A stretch of DNA of 64,000 nt from Rhizobium sp. L43 (GTDB lineage Bacteria > Pseudomonadota > Alphaproteobacteria > Rhizobiales > Rhizobiaceae), in contig NZ_NWSQ01000028.1 of NCBI RefSeq assembly GCF_002531725.1, positions 30,312 to 94,311 on the forward strand. Reading direction: 5' to 3'. The notes below the pieces were generated by a model. The model was given only the letters and a program-made list of their open reading frames with translations. It did not search any database and was not told the DNA's origin. The translations under genes and the position numbers were made by a program. Numbering within the stretch: the stretch's first letter is position 1; each line of letters starts with the position of its first letter. Below are positions 53,710 through 62,190 of this stretch, piece by piece.

Positions 53710-54405
53710 CTATTCGGCAGGCTTCTGCGCCGACAGCACCGCCTCGGCAATTGCGCTGGCAGCCGCGACATGATCCATCGCCGCCCGCTGGGCCCCCTCG
53801 CCGTCGCCGCGGCGGATGGCATCGATGATCTTCGACATCTGCAGCGGCCCTTCGATGCCGCGCCTTTCCGTCTTGATCGTCATCGAGCGCAGGTGGTTGA
53901 TGCGCACGGTCAGCAGGTTGACGACGCCCCAGGCGACATGCCTGTCGACCATGGTGAACAGCGTTTGATAGAAGGACGAGGTATTGGCAAGCACAGCCGC
54001 CATATCATGGTCACGATAGCTGTTGCGGATTGCGGCCAGGGATTCCTCCAGCGCGGCGACGATCTCGGGGCTGCCACGCTCCGCGCACAGCCGCGCCGCC
54101 ATGCCTTCGAGCGCACCGCGGATCTCATAGATCTGCCTGGCTTCGTCGATATCAAGCTGGGCGACGATCGGTCCCTTGTTCGGCAGATTGGCGACCAGCC
54201 CTTCCGATTCCAGATGCCTCAGAACCTCGCGCACGACCGTCCGGCTGACGCCGAGCTGGGCGCAGAGATCACGCTCGACGAGACGGTCTCCGGGACGGAA
54301 GTATCCGTTGACGATGGCCTCGCGCACCTTGTCGAGCGCCAATTCCCGCAATGTCTTCGCAGGACGCTCGACCCTGATTGCTGCGTCCTTCAGAGCACCG
54401 CTCAT
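53710..54405 (-). CDS. GntR family transcriptional regulator (FCD domain)
   Basis: FadR-type regulator (231 aa). The winged helix-turn-helix holds PGDRLVERDLCAQLGVSRTVVREVLRHLESEGLV; the FCD domain follows with EIRGALEGMAARLCAE and a late MSKIIDAIRRGDGEGAQRAAMDHV helix. ATG 54405 is chosen because GAGGT lies upstream. It is on the same strand as the trigonelline-like operon, about 1 kb upstream across decayed DNA, and the same palindrome lies before both, so it probably represses the operon and itself until a pathway ligand binds. Confidence 0.88.
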   Translation of the reverse strand: MSGALKDAAIRVERPAKTLRELALDKVREAIVNGYFRPGDRLVERDLCAQLGVSRTVVREVLRHLESEGLVANLPNKGPIVAQLDIDEARQIYEIRGALEGMAARLCAERGSPEIVAALEESLAAIRNSYRDHDMAAVLANTSSFYQTLFTMVDRHVAWGVVNLLTVRINHLRSMTIKTERRGIEGPLQMSKIIDAIRRGDGEGAQRAAMDHVAAASAIAEAVLSAQKPAE

Positions 54406-54473
54406 ACCGTACCTCAGTGTTGGATTGACTTTGCACGCTGAAATTTTCCAGCGGCAGCCGAATTCAGGAATCG

Positions 54474-54492
54474 TATTATGGCCTACCAAATA
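54474..54492. promoter_or_regulatory. Autoregulatory GntR-type operator
   Basis: TATTATGGCCTACCAAATA shares the TATTATGG left arm and the TACC right arm of the operon palindrome at 52727-52746 and lies about 70 bases before the gntR-type ATG. It suggests autoregulation. Confidence 0.6.
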
Positions 54493-54550
54493 CTGTAGCT
54501 GTCGGCGGCCAGCAATTCAACAGCAGCGTGCCGATCCTAGGATTGTCGGC

Positions 54551-55921
54551 CTATGCATCGGAATCGGGCCTCGCCCTGACGATCTCTTCGACCACGGTCT
54601 TCGCCTGCACCCGGATGTCGGGGACGGCGGTGATCTCCCAGAATTGCCCCGCCGTCAAGGCGCCGACGGCAAACAGTCGGGCCGGCGAGATCCGGGACGG
54701 AGCCATGACCTCGGAAGCCGCATCCACCTGGATGCCGAGGCCGAGGGGATCGGGGGCGATCAGCTGAAACCGGCTCATCTCCTTCAAAAGCGGCGAATGG
54801 CTGATCCCAGCGCGCTCCATCCCCGTGCAGTTGACCAGCCAGTCCGCGCTGATCTCGGCGATCTGGCGCTTCGCCCTGACCCTGTAACCGGCGACGAGCC
54901 TGTCTTCCCCGGCCTCGAGCGATTTCAGGAAGCCCGCGTGGAAGCGAACGGTTCCGTCCGAGACCAGCTTCTCGAATGCGGCGAACATGTCGGGCGCCAC
55001 CCGGTGACGGTGGATGTTCCACCAGGGGAGCGCATGCCTGAGGAAACGCGCCCGCTCCTCGCTCGAAAGCCGTTGCCAGAGCGCCTGCGTGACCGGCCTC
55101 AGGCCGTCCATCACACTCCGCCAGTCGGCGACCTCCCTGCTCTTGCCCCGCAAGATCTTCAACAGACCGCTGATCGTATGGGGAAGTCTCCCGACATCGA
55201 TCGGCAGAGGCGCCGGCGGCGTCTTCGCATGTCCGAGCGGTGCCAGACCGCGCCGCGACAGCACGTCGATCCTGCCTTTATGGCCATGGGCGCGAAGAGC
55301 AAGAACCTGATCGATCATCGTCAGGCCGGAGCCGAGGATGCAGACCGCATCGGAGGGTGCGACGCGCCGCAGCCATGACAGCCGCCACGGGTTCTCGATG
55401 ATCCGCGACCGCAAAAATGGCGGGACGCCAGCCGGATCGACCGGAAGGTTCGCGTTGCCGACGCCGAGGCAGAGCACGACATTCTTCCCGGCAATCTCGT
55501 CGCCGTTGCCGAGGTGGAAGGCGAGCGTGCTCGTGCAGCGTTCCACGCATCCCGCCGCCTTGGCCTTGATGAAGTCGACCCGGCAACGGCCGTCCCGCTT
55601 TCGAAGCAGCCGCGCCAGCGTATCTCTGACATAAAGACCATAATCGCTGCGCGAGGCGAAATCGCCGGCCTGCAGCTGGCGTCCATGGCTTTTCAGCCAG
55701 TCGACGAAGTCGTCGGGATGATGCGGCAACAGGCTCATGCGGCCGGCTGGAACATTGAGGCGATGCAGATAGAGTTCCGTCCGGTAGGCCGTTCCGCGGC
55801 CGAAACCAGGATCGTCGCCGACGACGGCGATCTTCGCCGAGGCGGGAAGCTGCTCGATGAGATTGCAGGTCACAGCGATCGCTGAAAAACCGGAACCGAC
55901 GACGATCACATCGTATATCAA
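54551..55921 (-). CDS. FAD/NAD(P)-binding protein
   Basis: Flavoprotein (456 aa) of the FAD_NAD_bind_9 type. The N-terminal dinucleotide motif reads VIVVGSGFSAIAVTCNLIEQL, followed by the family-typical GFGRGTAYRT and LHRLNVPAGRMSLLP. A second nucleotide motif is VCILGSGLTMIDQVLAL. The ATG-proximal sequence and the C-terminal RLFAVGALTAGQFWEI complete it. Such proteins have ill-defined monooxygenase- or hydroxylase-like roles, and relatives are often found near sulfur-starvation genes. It diverges from the tau operon with a shared spacer, so joint control by sulfate limitation is plausible. Confidence 0.8.
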   Translation of the reverse strand: MIYDVIVVGSGFSAIAVTCNLIEQLPASAKIAVVGDDPGFGRGTAYRTELYLHRLNVPAGRMSLLPHHPDDFVDWLKSHGRQLQAGDFASRSDYGLYVRDTLARLLRKRDGRCRVDFIKAKAAGCVERCTSTLAFHLGNGDEIAGKNVVLCLGVGNANLPVDPAGVPPFLRSRIIENPWRLSWLRRVAPSDAVCILGSGLTMIDQVLALRAHGHKGRIDVLSRRGLAPLGHAKTPPAPLPIDVGRLPHTISGLLKILRGKSREVADWRSVMDGLRPVTQALWQRLSSEERARFLRHALPWWNIHRHRVAPDMFAAFEKLVSDGTVRFHAGFLKSLEAGEDRLVAGYRVRAKRQIAEISADWLVNCTGMERAGISHSPLLKEMSRFQLIAPDPLGLGIQVDAASEVMAPSRISPARLFAVGALTAGQFWEITAVPDIRVQAKTVVEEIVRARPDSDA

Positions 55922-56145
55922 CGCATTCTCCCTGAAGCTTCACACCGTCACCGAGGCATCTCGTCATTCAAGCCCGCGTCACCTGCGGGCCCTTCCAGAT
56001 TGCACCGGCAGCGGAATCATGAAAACAAATGTCTCCATTGTCTATAAATATAGTTTGTTATTTCTCCCGCTAGCCCATTCCCAACCATTACCCTTTTGAA
56101 GGTGAGATCGAGGGGCCGGGTGGCCCTCAAACAAAGGGGCTCAGA
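55922..56145. promoter_or_regulatory. Divergent promoter region of the tau operon
   Basis: This 224-base spacer has an AT-rich core around 56035-56065 (CTATAAATATAG-like) that suits promoters in both directions. An imperfect hairpin, GAGGGGCC and GGCCCTC, lies at 56110-56128 in the tau leader, 18 bases before the tauA ATG; AAAGGGG is the ribosome-binding site. A Cbl/CysB-type activator site would be expected but none was identified. Confidence 0.45.
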
Positions 56146-57159
56146 ATGAATTTCAAAAATTTGGTTGCCGCGATCGCCATCGGCGTCGGCACTCTTGCAA
56201 CGGCGGTTATCGCCCAGGCGGCGGACAAGAAGGTCGTCGTCGGCTATCAAACCGATGCCTTGCCGTCGTCCGTGGCGATCGCCAGCGGCGAATTCGCCAA
56301 GGAAACCGGATATGACATCGACTTCCGCAGGTTCAACTCGGGCGCCGAGATCTTTGCGGCGATCGCCTCCGGCGACGTCCAGGTCGGCTATGTCGGCTCC
56401 AGCCCGTTTGCGGCTGCGGTCTCGCGCGGGCTCGAGGTCAAGGCCTTCTACCTCGCCTCCATCTCCGGCATCGACGAGGCTCTCGTCGTCCGCAACGGTT
56501 CCGGCATCGAAAGCCTGAATGATCTGAAGGGCAAGAAGCTTGCGGCCGCGCCGGTATCCACCGACCACTATCAGCTGCTGGCGCTGATCAAATCGCTGGG
56601 TCTGACCGAAAAAGACGTTCAGGTCTTCGCCATCCCGCAGCCTGAGATTGTCGCCAGCTATAACCGCGGCGATATCGATGGCGGCTTCGTCTGGGATCCG
56701 GCACTCACCGAACTGAAAAAGAACGGGAAGGTTCTGGTGACCTCCAAAGAGGTGGCGGACAAGGGTGCGCCAACATTCTCCGCCTGGGTCGCGACCTCGA
56801 CATTTGCCGCCGACAACCCGGCCTTTCTGAAGGGCTTTGCTTCGGTCATCAACAAATACTACGCATCCTTCGCCTCGGACAAATCCGCCTGGGGTCCCGA
56901 CAGCGACAACGCCAAGTCGCTTGCCAAGCTTCTCGGCGGAACAGCTGACCAGCAGGCCTCGGCCCTGAAGAACCTTACGCTGCTGACGCCTGAGGTTCAG
57001 GCATCGGAGGCCTGGCTCGGCGGCGGCGAAAAGGCGGGTGCCGGCAAGATCCTCAAGGACACCGCTTCGTTCCTGAAGGAACAGGGCAAGGTTTCCGACG
57101 TGCTGGCGAATTACGGCGCCTTCGTTACCGCCGACGCGCTTACCGGCGTCAGCAACTGA
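56146..57159 (+). CDS. tauA: Taurine ABC transporter substrate-binding protein
   Basis: Periplasmic taurine/sulfonate-binding protein (337 aa). The signal peptide covers about residues 1-26 (cleavage at AQA-AD). KKVVVGYQTDALPSSVA, GYVGSSPFAAAVSRGLEVKAF and GGFVWDPALTELKKNGKVLV are close to TauA. It heads an operon with an ATPase and a permease. No taurine dioxygenase or taurine-pyruvate aminotransferase is in the window, so imported sulfonate must be broken down elsewhere. Confidence 0.92.
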   Translation: MNFKNLVAAIAIGVGTLATAVIAQAADKKVVVGYQTDALPSSVAIASGEFAKETGYDIDFRRFNSGAEIFAAIASGDVQVGYVGSSPFAAAVSRGLEVKAFYLASISGIDEALVVRNGSGIESLNDLKGKKLAAAPVSTDHYQLLALIKSLGLTEKDVQVFAIPQPEIVASYNRGDIDGGFVWDPALTELKKNGKVLVTSKEVADKGAPTFSAWVATSTFAADNPAFLKGFASVINKYYASFASDKSAWGPDSDNAKSLAKLLGGTADQQASALKNLTLLTPEVQASEAWLGGGEKAGAGKILKDTASFLKEQGKVSDVLANYGAFVTADALTGVSN

Positions 57160-57215
57160 TCCTCCCCGACACCGGCGCGGCTTGCCGCGCCGGTGTCCAA
57201 TTTGCGAGCGGCACC

Positions 57216-58004
57216 ATGCTTAAAGTCGATCACGCCAGCGTTTTCTTCTCGGCCCGCGACGGGCGGACCGTTCACGCACTCGATCGCGTGTCCTTCGATA
57301 TTCCCGAACGGGGTTTCGTCGTCGCGCTTGGAGCGTCGGGATGCGGCAAGTCAACCCTTCTCAATGCCATTGCCGGTTTCCTTCCGCTTTCGGAGGGCCG
57401 GATCACCCTCGACGGCCGCGCTGTCGAACGGCCGGGCGCCGATCGTGGTGTCGTCTTTCAGAAGGACTCGCTGCTGCCGTGGAAATCGGTGGCCGACAAT
57501 GTCGCACTCGGTTTGAAATTCGCCGGCGTCAAGCGCAAGGAGCGTGAAGCGCAGACCCTGGAACTGCTCCGGCTCGTCGGCCTTGCCGAATTCGCCGGTG
57601 CGTTTCCCTATGAACTGTCGGGCGGCATGCGCCAGCGTGTCGGCATAGCCCGGGCTCTGGCGACAAATCCCGACATCCTGCTGATGGATGAGCCATTCGG
57701 CGCGCTCGACAGCCTGACGCGCGAACAGATGCAGGAACTGCTGGTTTCCATCTGGGATAAAACGGCAAAGAAGGTTTTCTTCATCACCCACTCGATCGAA
57801 GAGGCTCTGTTCCTGGGGACGCAGGTCCTGGTCATGTCGCCGCGACCGGGACGCGTCGTGGCGCGCTTCGATCTGGATTTCATCAGCCGCTTCGCCGAAA
57901 CCGGCGACGCCCGGTCGATCAAGGCGTCGCCGCAATTTGCCGAGCTGCGCGAGGAGATCCGCGCCATTCTGCACAGCACCGAAGATTTGAGGAGCGCCGC
58001 ATGA
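57216..58004 (+). CDS. tauB: Taurine ABC transporter ATPase
   Basis: ATPase (262 aa) with Walker A GASGCGKST, QKDSLLPWKSVADN, signature LSGGMRQRV, Walker B ILLMDEPFGALD and switch His in FFITHSIEEA. The QKDSLLPW Q-loop is characteristic of nitrate/sulfonate/taurine importers. It lies 56 bases after tauA and overlaps tauC by four bases. Confidence 0.92.
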   Translation: MLKVDHASVFFSARDGRTVHALDRVSFDIPERGFVVALGASGCGKSTLLNAIAGFLPLSEGRITLDGRAVERPGADRGVVFQKDSLLPWKSVADNVALGLKFAGVKRKEREAQTLELLRLVGLAEFAGAFPYELSGGMRQRVGIARALATNPDILLMDEPFGALDSLTREQMQELLVSIWDKTAKKVFFITHSIEEALFLGTQVLVMSPRPGRVVARFDLDFISRFAETGDARSIKASPQFAELREEIRAILHSTEDLRSAA

Positions 58005-58855
58005 GCGATATCGTCCAGGCCCCGCCGATTGCGGCCGGCAGAGAGGACCGCCAGGTCAAGCTGGTCAAAATGGCAAGCTTCGGCGCCGGCGAGAAGTCGA
58101 CGGTGGCCATCAGTATTGCCACGGCGCTTGCCATATTGCTGCTGTGGTGGGTCGTATCCGCGCTCGGCTTCGTTCCACACCTGTTCCTGCCGCGCCCGGA
58201 CGAGGTGCTGACACAGATCGGCGCCATCTATCGCGACGGTTACGCCGGCGCGTCGCTGTCCGAGCATGTTTTTGCGAGCCTGTTCCGCATCGTCGTCGCA
58301 GCCCTCATCGCCGTCTCCGCCGGCATTCCGCTGGGCCTGCTCATGGGGCTGAACCGCTGGGCGAAAGGCGTGCTCGACGCGCCGATCGAGTTCTACTGGC
58401 CGCTTCCGCCGCTCTCCTATCTGCCGTTGATGATCATCTGGCTCGGCATCGGCGAGACGTCGAAGATCACGCTGCTGGTGCTGGCGATGTTCGCGCCGAT
58501 CTGCCTCTCGGCCCAGGCGGGCGTTCGTTCGCTGCCGATCGAGCGCGTCAATGCCGCCCGTTCGCTGGGCGCGAGCCGGCTGCAGCTCTTCCTGGACATC
58601 GTCCTGCCCTCCGCCCTGCCCGAGATCCTCACCGGCATCCGCATCGCGCTCGGCGTCGGCTGGGGCACGCTGGTCGCGGCCGAACTGATCGCCTCCACGC
58701 GCGGGATCGGTTTCATGATCATGTCGGCGTCGCAGTTCCTGGCGACCGACGTCGTCTTCGTCGGCATCGGCATCATCGCCATCTGCGCCTTCACCTTCTC
58801 GGCCGCCATCCGTTTCCTCGAGGCGTTCCTCGTGCCGTGGAAGGGCAAGCTCTGA
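58001..58855 (+). CDS. tauC: Taurine ABC transporter permease
   Basis: Inner-membrane permease (284 aa), six helices. It has the loop SLGASRLQLFLDIVLPSALPEILTGIRIALGVGWGTLVAAELIAS typical of the nitrate/sulfonate family, broken here by helices. ATG overlaps the tauB stop as ATGA. The 3' end, from about 58792 to just past the stop, is duplicated at 59850-59916, see the repeat entry. Confidence 0.92.
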   Translation: MSDIVQAPPIAAGREDRQVKLVKMASFGAGEKSTVAISIATALAILLLWWVVSALGFVPHLFLPRPDEVLTQIGAIYRDGYAGASLSEHVFASLFRIVVAALIAVSAGIPLGLLMGLNRWAKGVLDAPIEFYWPLPPLSYLPLMIIWLGIGETSKITLLVLAMFAPICLSAQAGVRSLPIERVNAARSLGASRLQLFLDIVLPSALPEILTGIRIALGVGWGTLVAAELIASTRGIGFMIMSASQFLATDVVFVGIGIIAICAFTFSAAIRFLEAFLVPWKGKL

Positions 58856-58859
58856 CCGA
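58792..58859 (+). repeat. tauC 3'-end repeat, intact copy
   Basis: This 68-base stretch, ending just after the tauC stop, recurs in the same orientation at 59850-59916 with about seven mismatches and one missing base. The copies flank the GNAT-like gene. Confidence 0.85.
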
Positions 58860-58919
58860 GTAGCGCAAGCCGAGCGGCTCCAATATCCGCTTGCATGGGA
58901 AACAAATAGAGAAAGACGT

Positions 58920-59690
58920 TTAGGAACCGTCGTCAGACAGCCAAATCCTTAGTTTGCCGACTGACCTGAAGCCCAGCTTTGTCATTTCGTTTAGCGCTGC
59001 GCCACGGTCATATCCGACTAGCGGCGCATCGGGTGAAAAGGCGGTAGTGGCCAACGAAACGGCATCCCGGAAGGCCTGCGGCGTACCAGTCAAGCTAAAG
59101 ATATTGGAGATCCCGACTGCCTCGGGTGATCGATTTACGATGCAGCCTGCATCAAAGCCGTCTCCGGCCAATCGGCCATAGATATGCACGCTGGGATCAG
59201 AAAGCAGGGCCGGTGTGAAGACGTTGGCATCGGTCGGGCTACCAGACTCTTTCCACGAATGTTCCCAGCGACCCAGTGCCGCCGCATCGCAAATGCGTGC
59301 CCAATCTTGAGGCGCACGCGGTGAAATTCTGTGAGGTTCAGCCCAAATCCATGATGCAGAAAACAACAAATGGAACCCTTTGTTGACGAGTTCGAGCCTC
59401 GAAAACCCGTCTTTGAAACCAGGTCGCCGTCCCAGCCGATCCGTCAGCCGACCGATTTCAACCAGCTGTTCCTCTGTTGCATCCGGATCGAGTGTCGTCA
59501 TGTTGGAATAGTATGGAGGTGCGCTCACATCGCTCGACCAAAACGCACTGGTTCGCTGATCAGGCAGTCCTTGGGCACGGAACACCGCCTGATACAGGTC
59601 TGCATTGTTAGCGGCACAAATACGCGCCTTTTCTGCATCGGAGCGTGCCGTGTGTTTCACGATATCGCTTTGTGAGGAGTCGCGTATCAT
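58920..59690 (-). CDS. GNAT-like acetyltransferase
   Basis: Protein of 256 aa whose C-terminal part looks like the end of a GNAT domain: VGISNIFSLTGTPQAFRDAV, then VGYDRGAALNEMTKLGFRSVGKLRIWL, the usual cofactor-site helix and closing strand. Residues 1-110 show no motif I can name. No partner gene is nearby. The gene sits alone between two direct copies of the tauC end, and its codon use (more A and T in third positions) differs from the tau genes, which suggests it was inserted. The substrate is unknown. Confidence 0.6.
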   Translation of the reverse strand: MIRDSSQSDIVKHTARSDAEKARICAANNADLYQAVFRAQGLPDQRTSAFWSSDVSAPPYYSNMTTLDPDATEEQLVEIGRLTDRLGRRPGFKDGFSRLELVNKGFHLLFSASWIWAEPHRISPRAPQDWARICDAAALGRWEHSWKESGSPTDANVFTPALLSDPSVHIYGRLAGDGFDAGCIVNRSPEAVGISNIFSLTGTPQAFRDAVSLATTAFSPDAPLVGYDRGAALNEMTKLGFRSVGKLRIWLSDDGS

Positions 59691-59849
59691 AAGAAACCCT
59701 GTTGCTCGAAGCGTCTGACACCTAGCCGGTGCATTTCGCGAAAACAGTTGAGCGGCCTAGATCAGGTTGCATGCCAGCGCTATGCCCTCCATTGTCAACA
59801 CGGTCAATCGGACCAGATCAACTTGGCGCTGCTGCAGGCTGCGTACCAG

Positions 59850-59916
59850 CACCTTCTCGGCCGCTATCCGTTTCCTTGAGGCCTTCCTCGTGGCTTGGAA
59901 GGCAAACCCTGACCGG
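59850..59916 (+). repeat. tauC 3'-end repeat, displaced relic
   Basis: Degenerate copy of 58792-58859 (about 88 percent identical by eye), beginning CACCTTCTCGGCCGC. It can still be read as the tauC C-terminus FSAAIRFLEAFL but is not preceded by tauC sequence. It lies 21 bases from the end of the chaC relic. Confidence 0.85.
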
Positions 59917-59937
59917 ACGGCGAACAGGCAGCCCTGT

Positions 59938-60679
59938 TCAATGGTTGCCTGTCGCCCCGTTCAGCCCGTGTATGGCGACCAGTTCCGCTGCGACCAGCTG
60001 CTGAAGCCGCCATAAATTGCGGTCCCGAATGCCGCGTTCCTCCAGATGCTTCACGGTCAGATACAGATATTCGGCGCAGGAGCCCATGTGTCCGCAGGCG
60101 CGCGCAAGCACCCGCGCCACCGTCTCCAGCGGCAACTTGCGCGAGACATGCTCGCCCTTGGGACCGGCCCAAAAGACCAGCGCACGCACCAACCCATGCG
60201 CGGTCGCGACCGGGATCCAGCGAACCGTCGCGGCGTCGTCCATCGTGCCGACCTCACGGCGGATCAATCGCCGGAGCTGGCCAAGGTGATCGTCGTCGGC
60301 GAGCTTGAAGACGATACCGTTGCAACGGCCACCCCGGTCAAGCGCCATCATTAGGCCCCGGCTGAGCCCGCGTTCCCCGCCAGCGGGTCATCTCCAGGCA
60401 GAAGGAGCGGTGCCAGCCTCGTGTCGCGCCATGCTGCGCTTCGACGGCGTCGAAGTCCGGCTTCCATATCAATGATCCGTAGGCAAAGATCCAAAGCGGC
60501 GCGCCTGCCGACTCGCGAAGCAGCCGCTCGGCAAGCATCTCCAGCTCCGCCTCGGTCAACGGTTTTCGGTGCAGCTCCGGACCGACATCGAGCTCGGGGC
60601 GAAGGCTCAGCGATACGAGCTCGTCCGTCAGAGCCATTCCTGGTCCGGGCATCAAAATTGTGCTCCCCAGGCCCGTCAT
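59938..60679 (-). pseudogene. chaC: chaC-type gamma-glutamylcyclotransferase, frameshifted
   Basis: ChaC enzymes split glutathione to 5-oxoproline and Cys-Gly. The N-terminal half (from ATG 60679) carries the substrate loop WIFAYGSLIWKPDF and CLEMTRWRGT. It then leaves frame at the run of four C (60356-60359) and stops after PGPNDGA. Removing one base would restore PGLMMALDRGGRCNGIVFKL in the second frame, which runs to 59938 with LYLTVKHLEERGI. Everything else looks intact, so this is either a recent inactivation, a sequencing error or a slippage site. Confidence 0.8.
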
Positions 60680-60682
60680 CCG

Positions 60683-60991
60683 TCAATGCACCGAATATGT
60701 GGCCGGCACGGCCTGACGCAATTGCAAGCTGCGCAGCAGCATCGCGGCTTCCCTGACGATTGCCGAGAATGTCGCATCATCGGCCTCTGCGATCCTTCCT
60801 GTCATGTCGCGGATGATCGTCGTGAGACGGACGATCGACGTGCGATGCTGCGGATCTTCCGATCCGGTTTCGGCATCGGCCATGGCCAGCAGCGTCTGCA
60901 CCAGCCGCTCCATCGTTTGCCGGCGCCGGCTCCTCGGATCGGCATTCGGATCTTCACTCAGGCGCAAGAGGTCGGCGACGATATCGGACAT
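60683..60991 (-). CDS. Conserved hypothetical protein
   Basis: A 102-residue soluble, mostly helical protein with a charged N-terminal region (DPNADPRSRRRQTMERLVQTLL) and no motif I recognise. GGCAGCGGA lies before ATG 60991. It starts nine bases after the alpha/beta-hydrolase stop and ends three bases before the chaC start, so it belongs to the same operon. Confidence 0.65.
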   Translation of the reverse strand: MSDIVADLLRLSEDPNADPRSRRRQTMERLVQTLLAMADAETGSEDPQHRTSIVRLTTIIRDMTGRIAEADDATFSAIVREAAMLLRSLQLRQAVPATYSVH

Positions 60992-61000
60992 TCCGCTGCC

Positions 61001-61582
61001 TCACACCGCAAAGGCCGGCGGCATGGAAACGGCCGGCCTCCGCCCCCGCGCCTGCGTCTTCAAGGCCTCGAGCAGCCGGTAGCCGCTGCGCCAGCGACCA
61101 AAGCCGCTGGCGACATTGATGTGGCCGGCAAGGCCGATATTCCTGGTCTCGGCGTTCCACAGCCGGCCGAAAAGCGTCAGCCGGTCGACCGTCATGTAGG
61201 CATCGTTCATGCTGCCGATAACGATGCTGGGAAAAGGCAAGGGCGCGGTCGGCATGCCGCCGAAGGTGATATGTCCCGGATGCAGCATTTCGGTGGCCTG
61301 CAGATCGCAGGGAGCGACGAGCAGCGCCCCTTTGACGCGGCGTGCCGCACTTCGCCCCGCCAGCCGGGCGGCAAGCAGGCATCCGAGACTATGGGCAACC
61401 AGATAGGCCTCGCCCGCCTCGTCAAGCGCGCCTTCCAGCCGCAGCAGCCAGGCGTCGAGGTTCGGACGATCCCAGTCATTTTGAGCGACGCAACGGCTGC
61501 CCGGCTGATCCTCCAGCCAGTGTTGTTGCCAATGCCCTTCTCCCGAGCCGAAAAGGCCGGGAAGGATGAGGACTTCGCTCAT
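61001..61582 (-). CDS. RBBP9/YdeN-type alpha/beta hydrolase
   Basis: Small serine hydrolase (193 aa) of the RBBP9/YdeN family. VLILPGLFGSGEGHWQQHW opens it, the nucleophile is the Ser in VAHSLGCLLAARLA, the acidic residue is in VIGSMNDAYM and the His in GLAGHINVASGFG. The natural substrate is unknown. The ATG overlaps the stop of the small membrane-protein gene just upstream. Confidence 0.85.
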   Translation of the reverse strand: MSEVLILPGLFGSGEGHWQQHWLEDQPGSRCVAQNDWDRPNLDAWLLRLEGALDEAGEAYLVAHSLGCLLAARLAGRSAARRVKGALLVAPCDLQATEMLHPGHITFGGMPTAPLPFPSIVIGSMNDAYMTVDRLTLFGRLWNAETRNIGLAGHINVASGFGRWRSGYRLLEALKTQARGRRPAVSMPPAFAV

Positions 61583-61731
61583 CGAATCAGTCCGATCACC
61601 AGGGCGAACAGGAAGGTGAAGGAGCCGATGATCGTACAGAGCCCGGCCGCATGCCGAAATTGCGCCATGCGGCTTGCCGTTGCTCTTGTCCTACCGTGCC
61701 GATCAAGACCGTTCTCAAAGACGACTGCCAT
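61579..61731 (-). CDS. Small membrane protein (50 aa)
   Basis: A 50-codon gene. A basic N-terminal half is followed by one hydrophobic helix, CTIIGSFTFLFALVIGLI, so it is a likely single-pass inner-membrane protein. ATG 61731 is supported by GAGGGGGG six bases upstream, and its stop overlaps the hydrolase ATG. No family recognised. Confidence 0.6.
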   Translation of the reverse strand: MAVVFENGLDRHGRTRATASRMAQFRHAAGLCTIIGSFTFLFALVIGLIR

Positions 61732-61744
61732 CACGCTACCCCCC

Positions 61745-61918
61745 TCAATACCAAAGGCCGGGCACGGTGCCCCAATAGTGGAGTTCGTATTCGCGGGCCG
61801 ACCGGTCCCGCTCGTCGTCCCGCCCGAACAATGCGTCTGCAGGCTTCCGCGCAGGCGGCATCTTCGCCATGACCAAACCGACCGCGAGTCTCAGCCACAA
61901 ATGGAAATCAAGCCTCAT
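61745..61918 (-). CDS. Small hypothetical protein (57 aa)
   Basis: A 57-codon gene with AGGAGG before ATG 61918. The N-terminus is weakly hydrophobic, the middle is strongly charged (FGRDDERDRSAREYE) and the C-terminus is aromatic (YWGTVPGLWY). The stop is 13 bases from the next small gene. The good ribosome-binding site and tight spacing make it likely real; function unknown. Confidence 0.55.
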   Translation of the reverse strand: MRLDFHLWLRLAVGLVMAKMPPARKPADALFGRDDERDRSAREYELHYWGTVPGLWY

Positions 61919-61981
61919 GCGAACCTCCTGTCAGGGACCGATATTCTCGTGCTCTCACTCTTTGAATCGACGTGACGCATC

Positions 61982-62179
61982 CTAGGAGATCAGCGAATGG
62001 CGTTGCGCATTGGCAAGAAGATCGTGAAGCGACGCGGTCGGTCCGTAGAGCATCAGCAGGCGGTTCTCCTCGTGTTTCGCCAGACGATAGCGTCGGGCGA
62101 ATTCGAAGACGCTCCACAATTGCTCGCCGGCCGCCGGCCTTTCCGCATCGGAGATCGTTGCTTCCTGAGATCGGGCCAT
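61982..62179 (-). CDS. Hypothetical protein (65 aa)
   Basis: Short soluble protein with the segment LWSVFEFARRYRLAKHEENRLLMLYGPTA, which looks helical and could be an adaptor or DNA-contact helix. AAGGA precedes ATG 62179. It starts 11 bases after the FMN reductase stop in the same operon. I recognise no family. Confidence 0.6.
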   Translation of the reverse strand: MARSQEATISDAERPAAGEQLWSVFEFARRYRLAKHEENRLLMLYGPTASLHDLLANAQRHSLIS

Positions 62180-62190
62180 GGCGACGGTCC

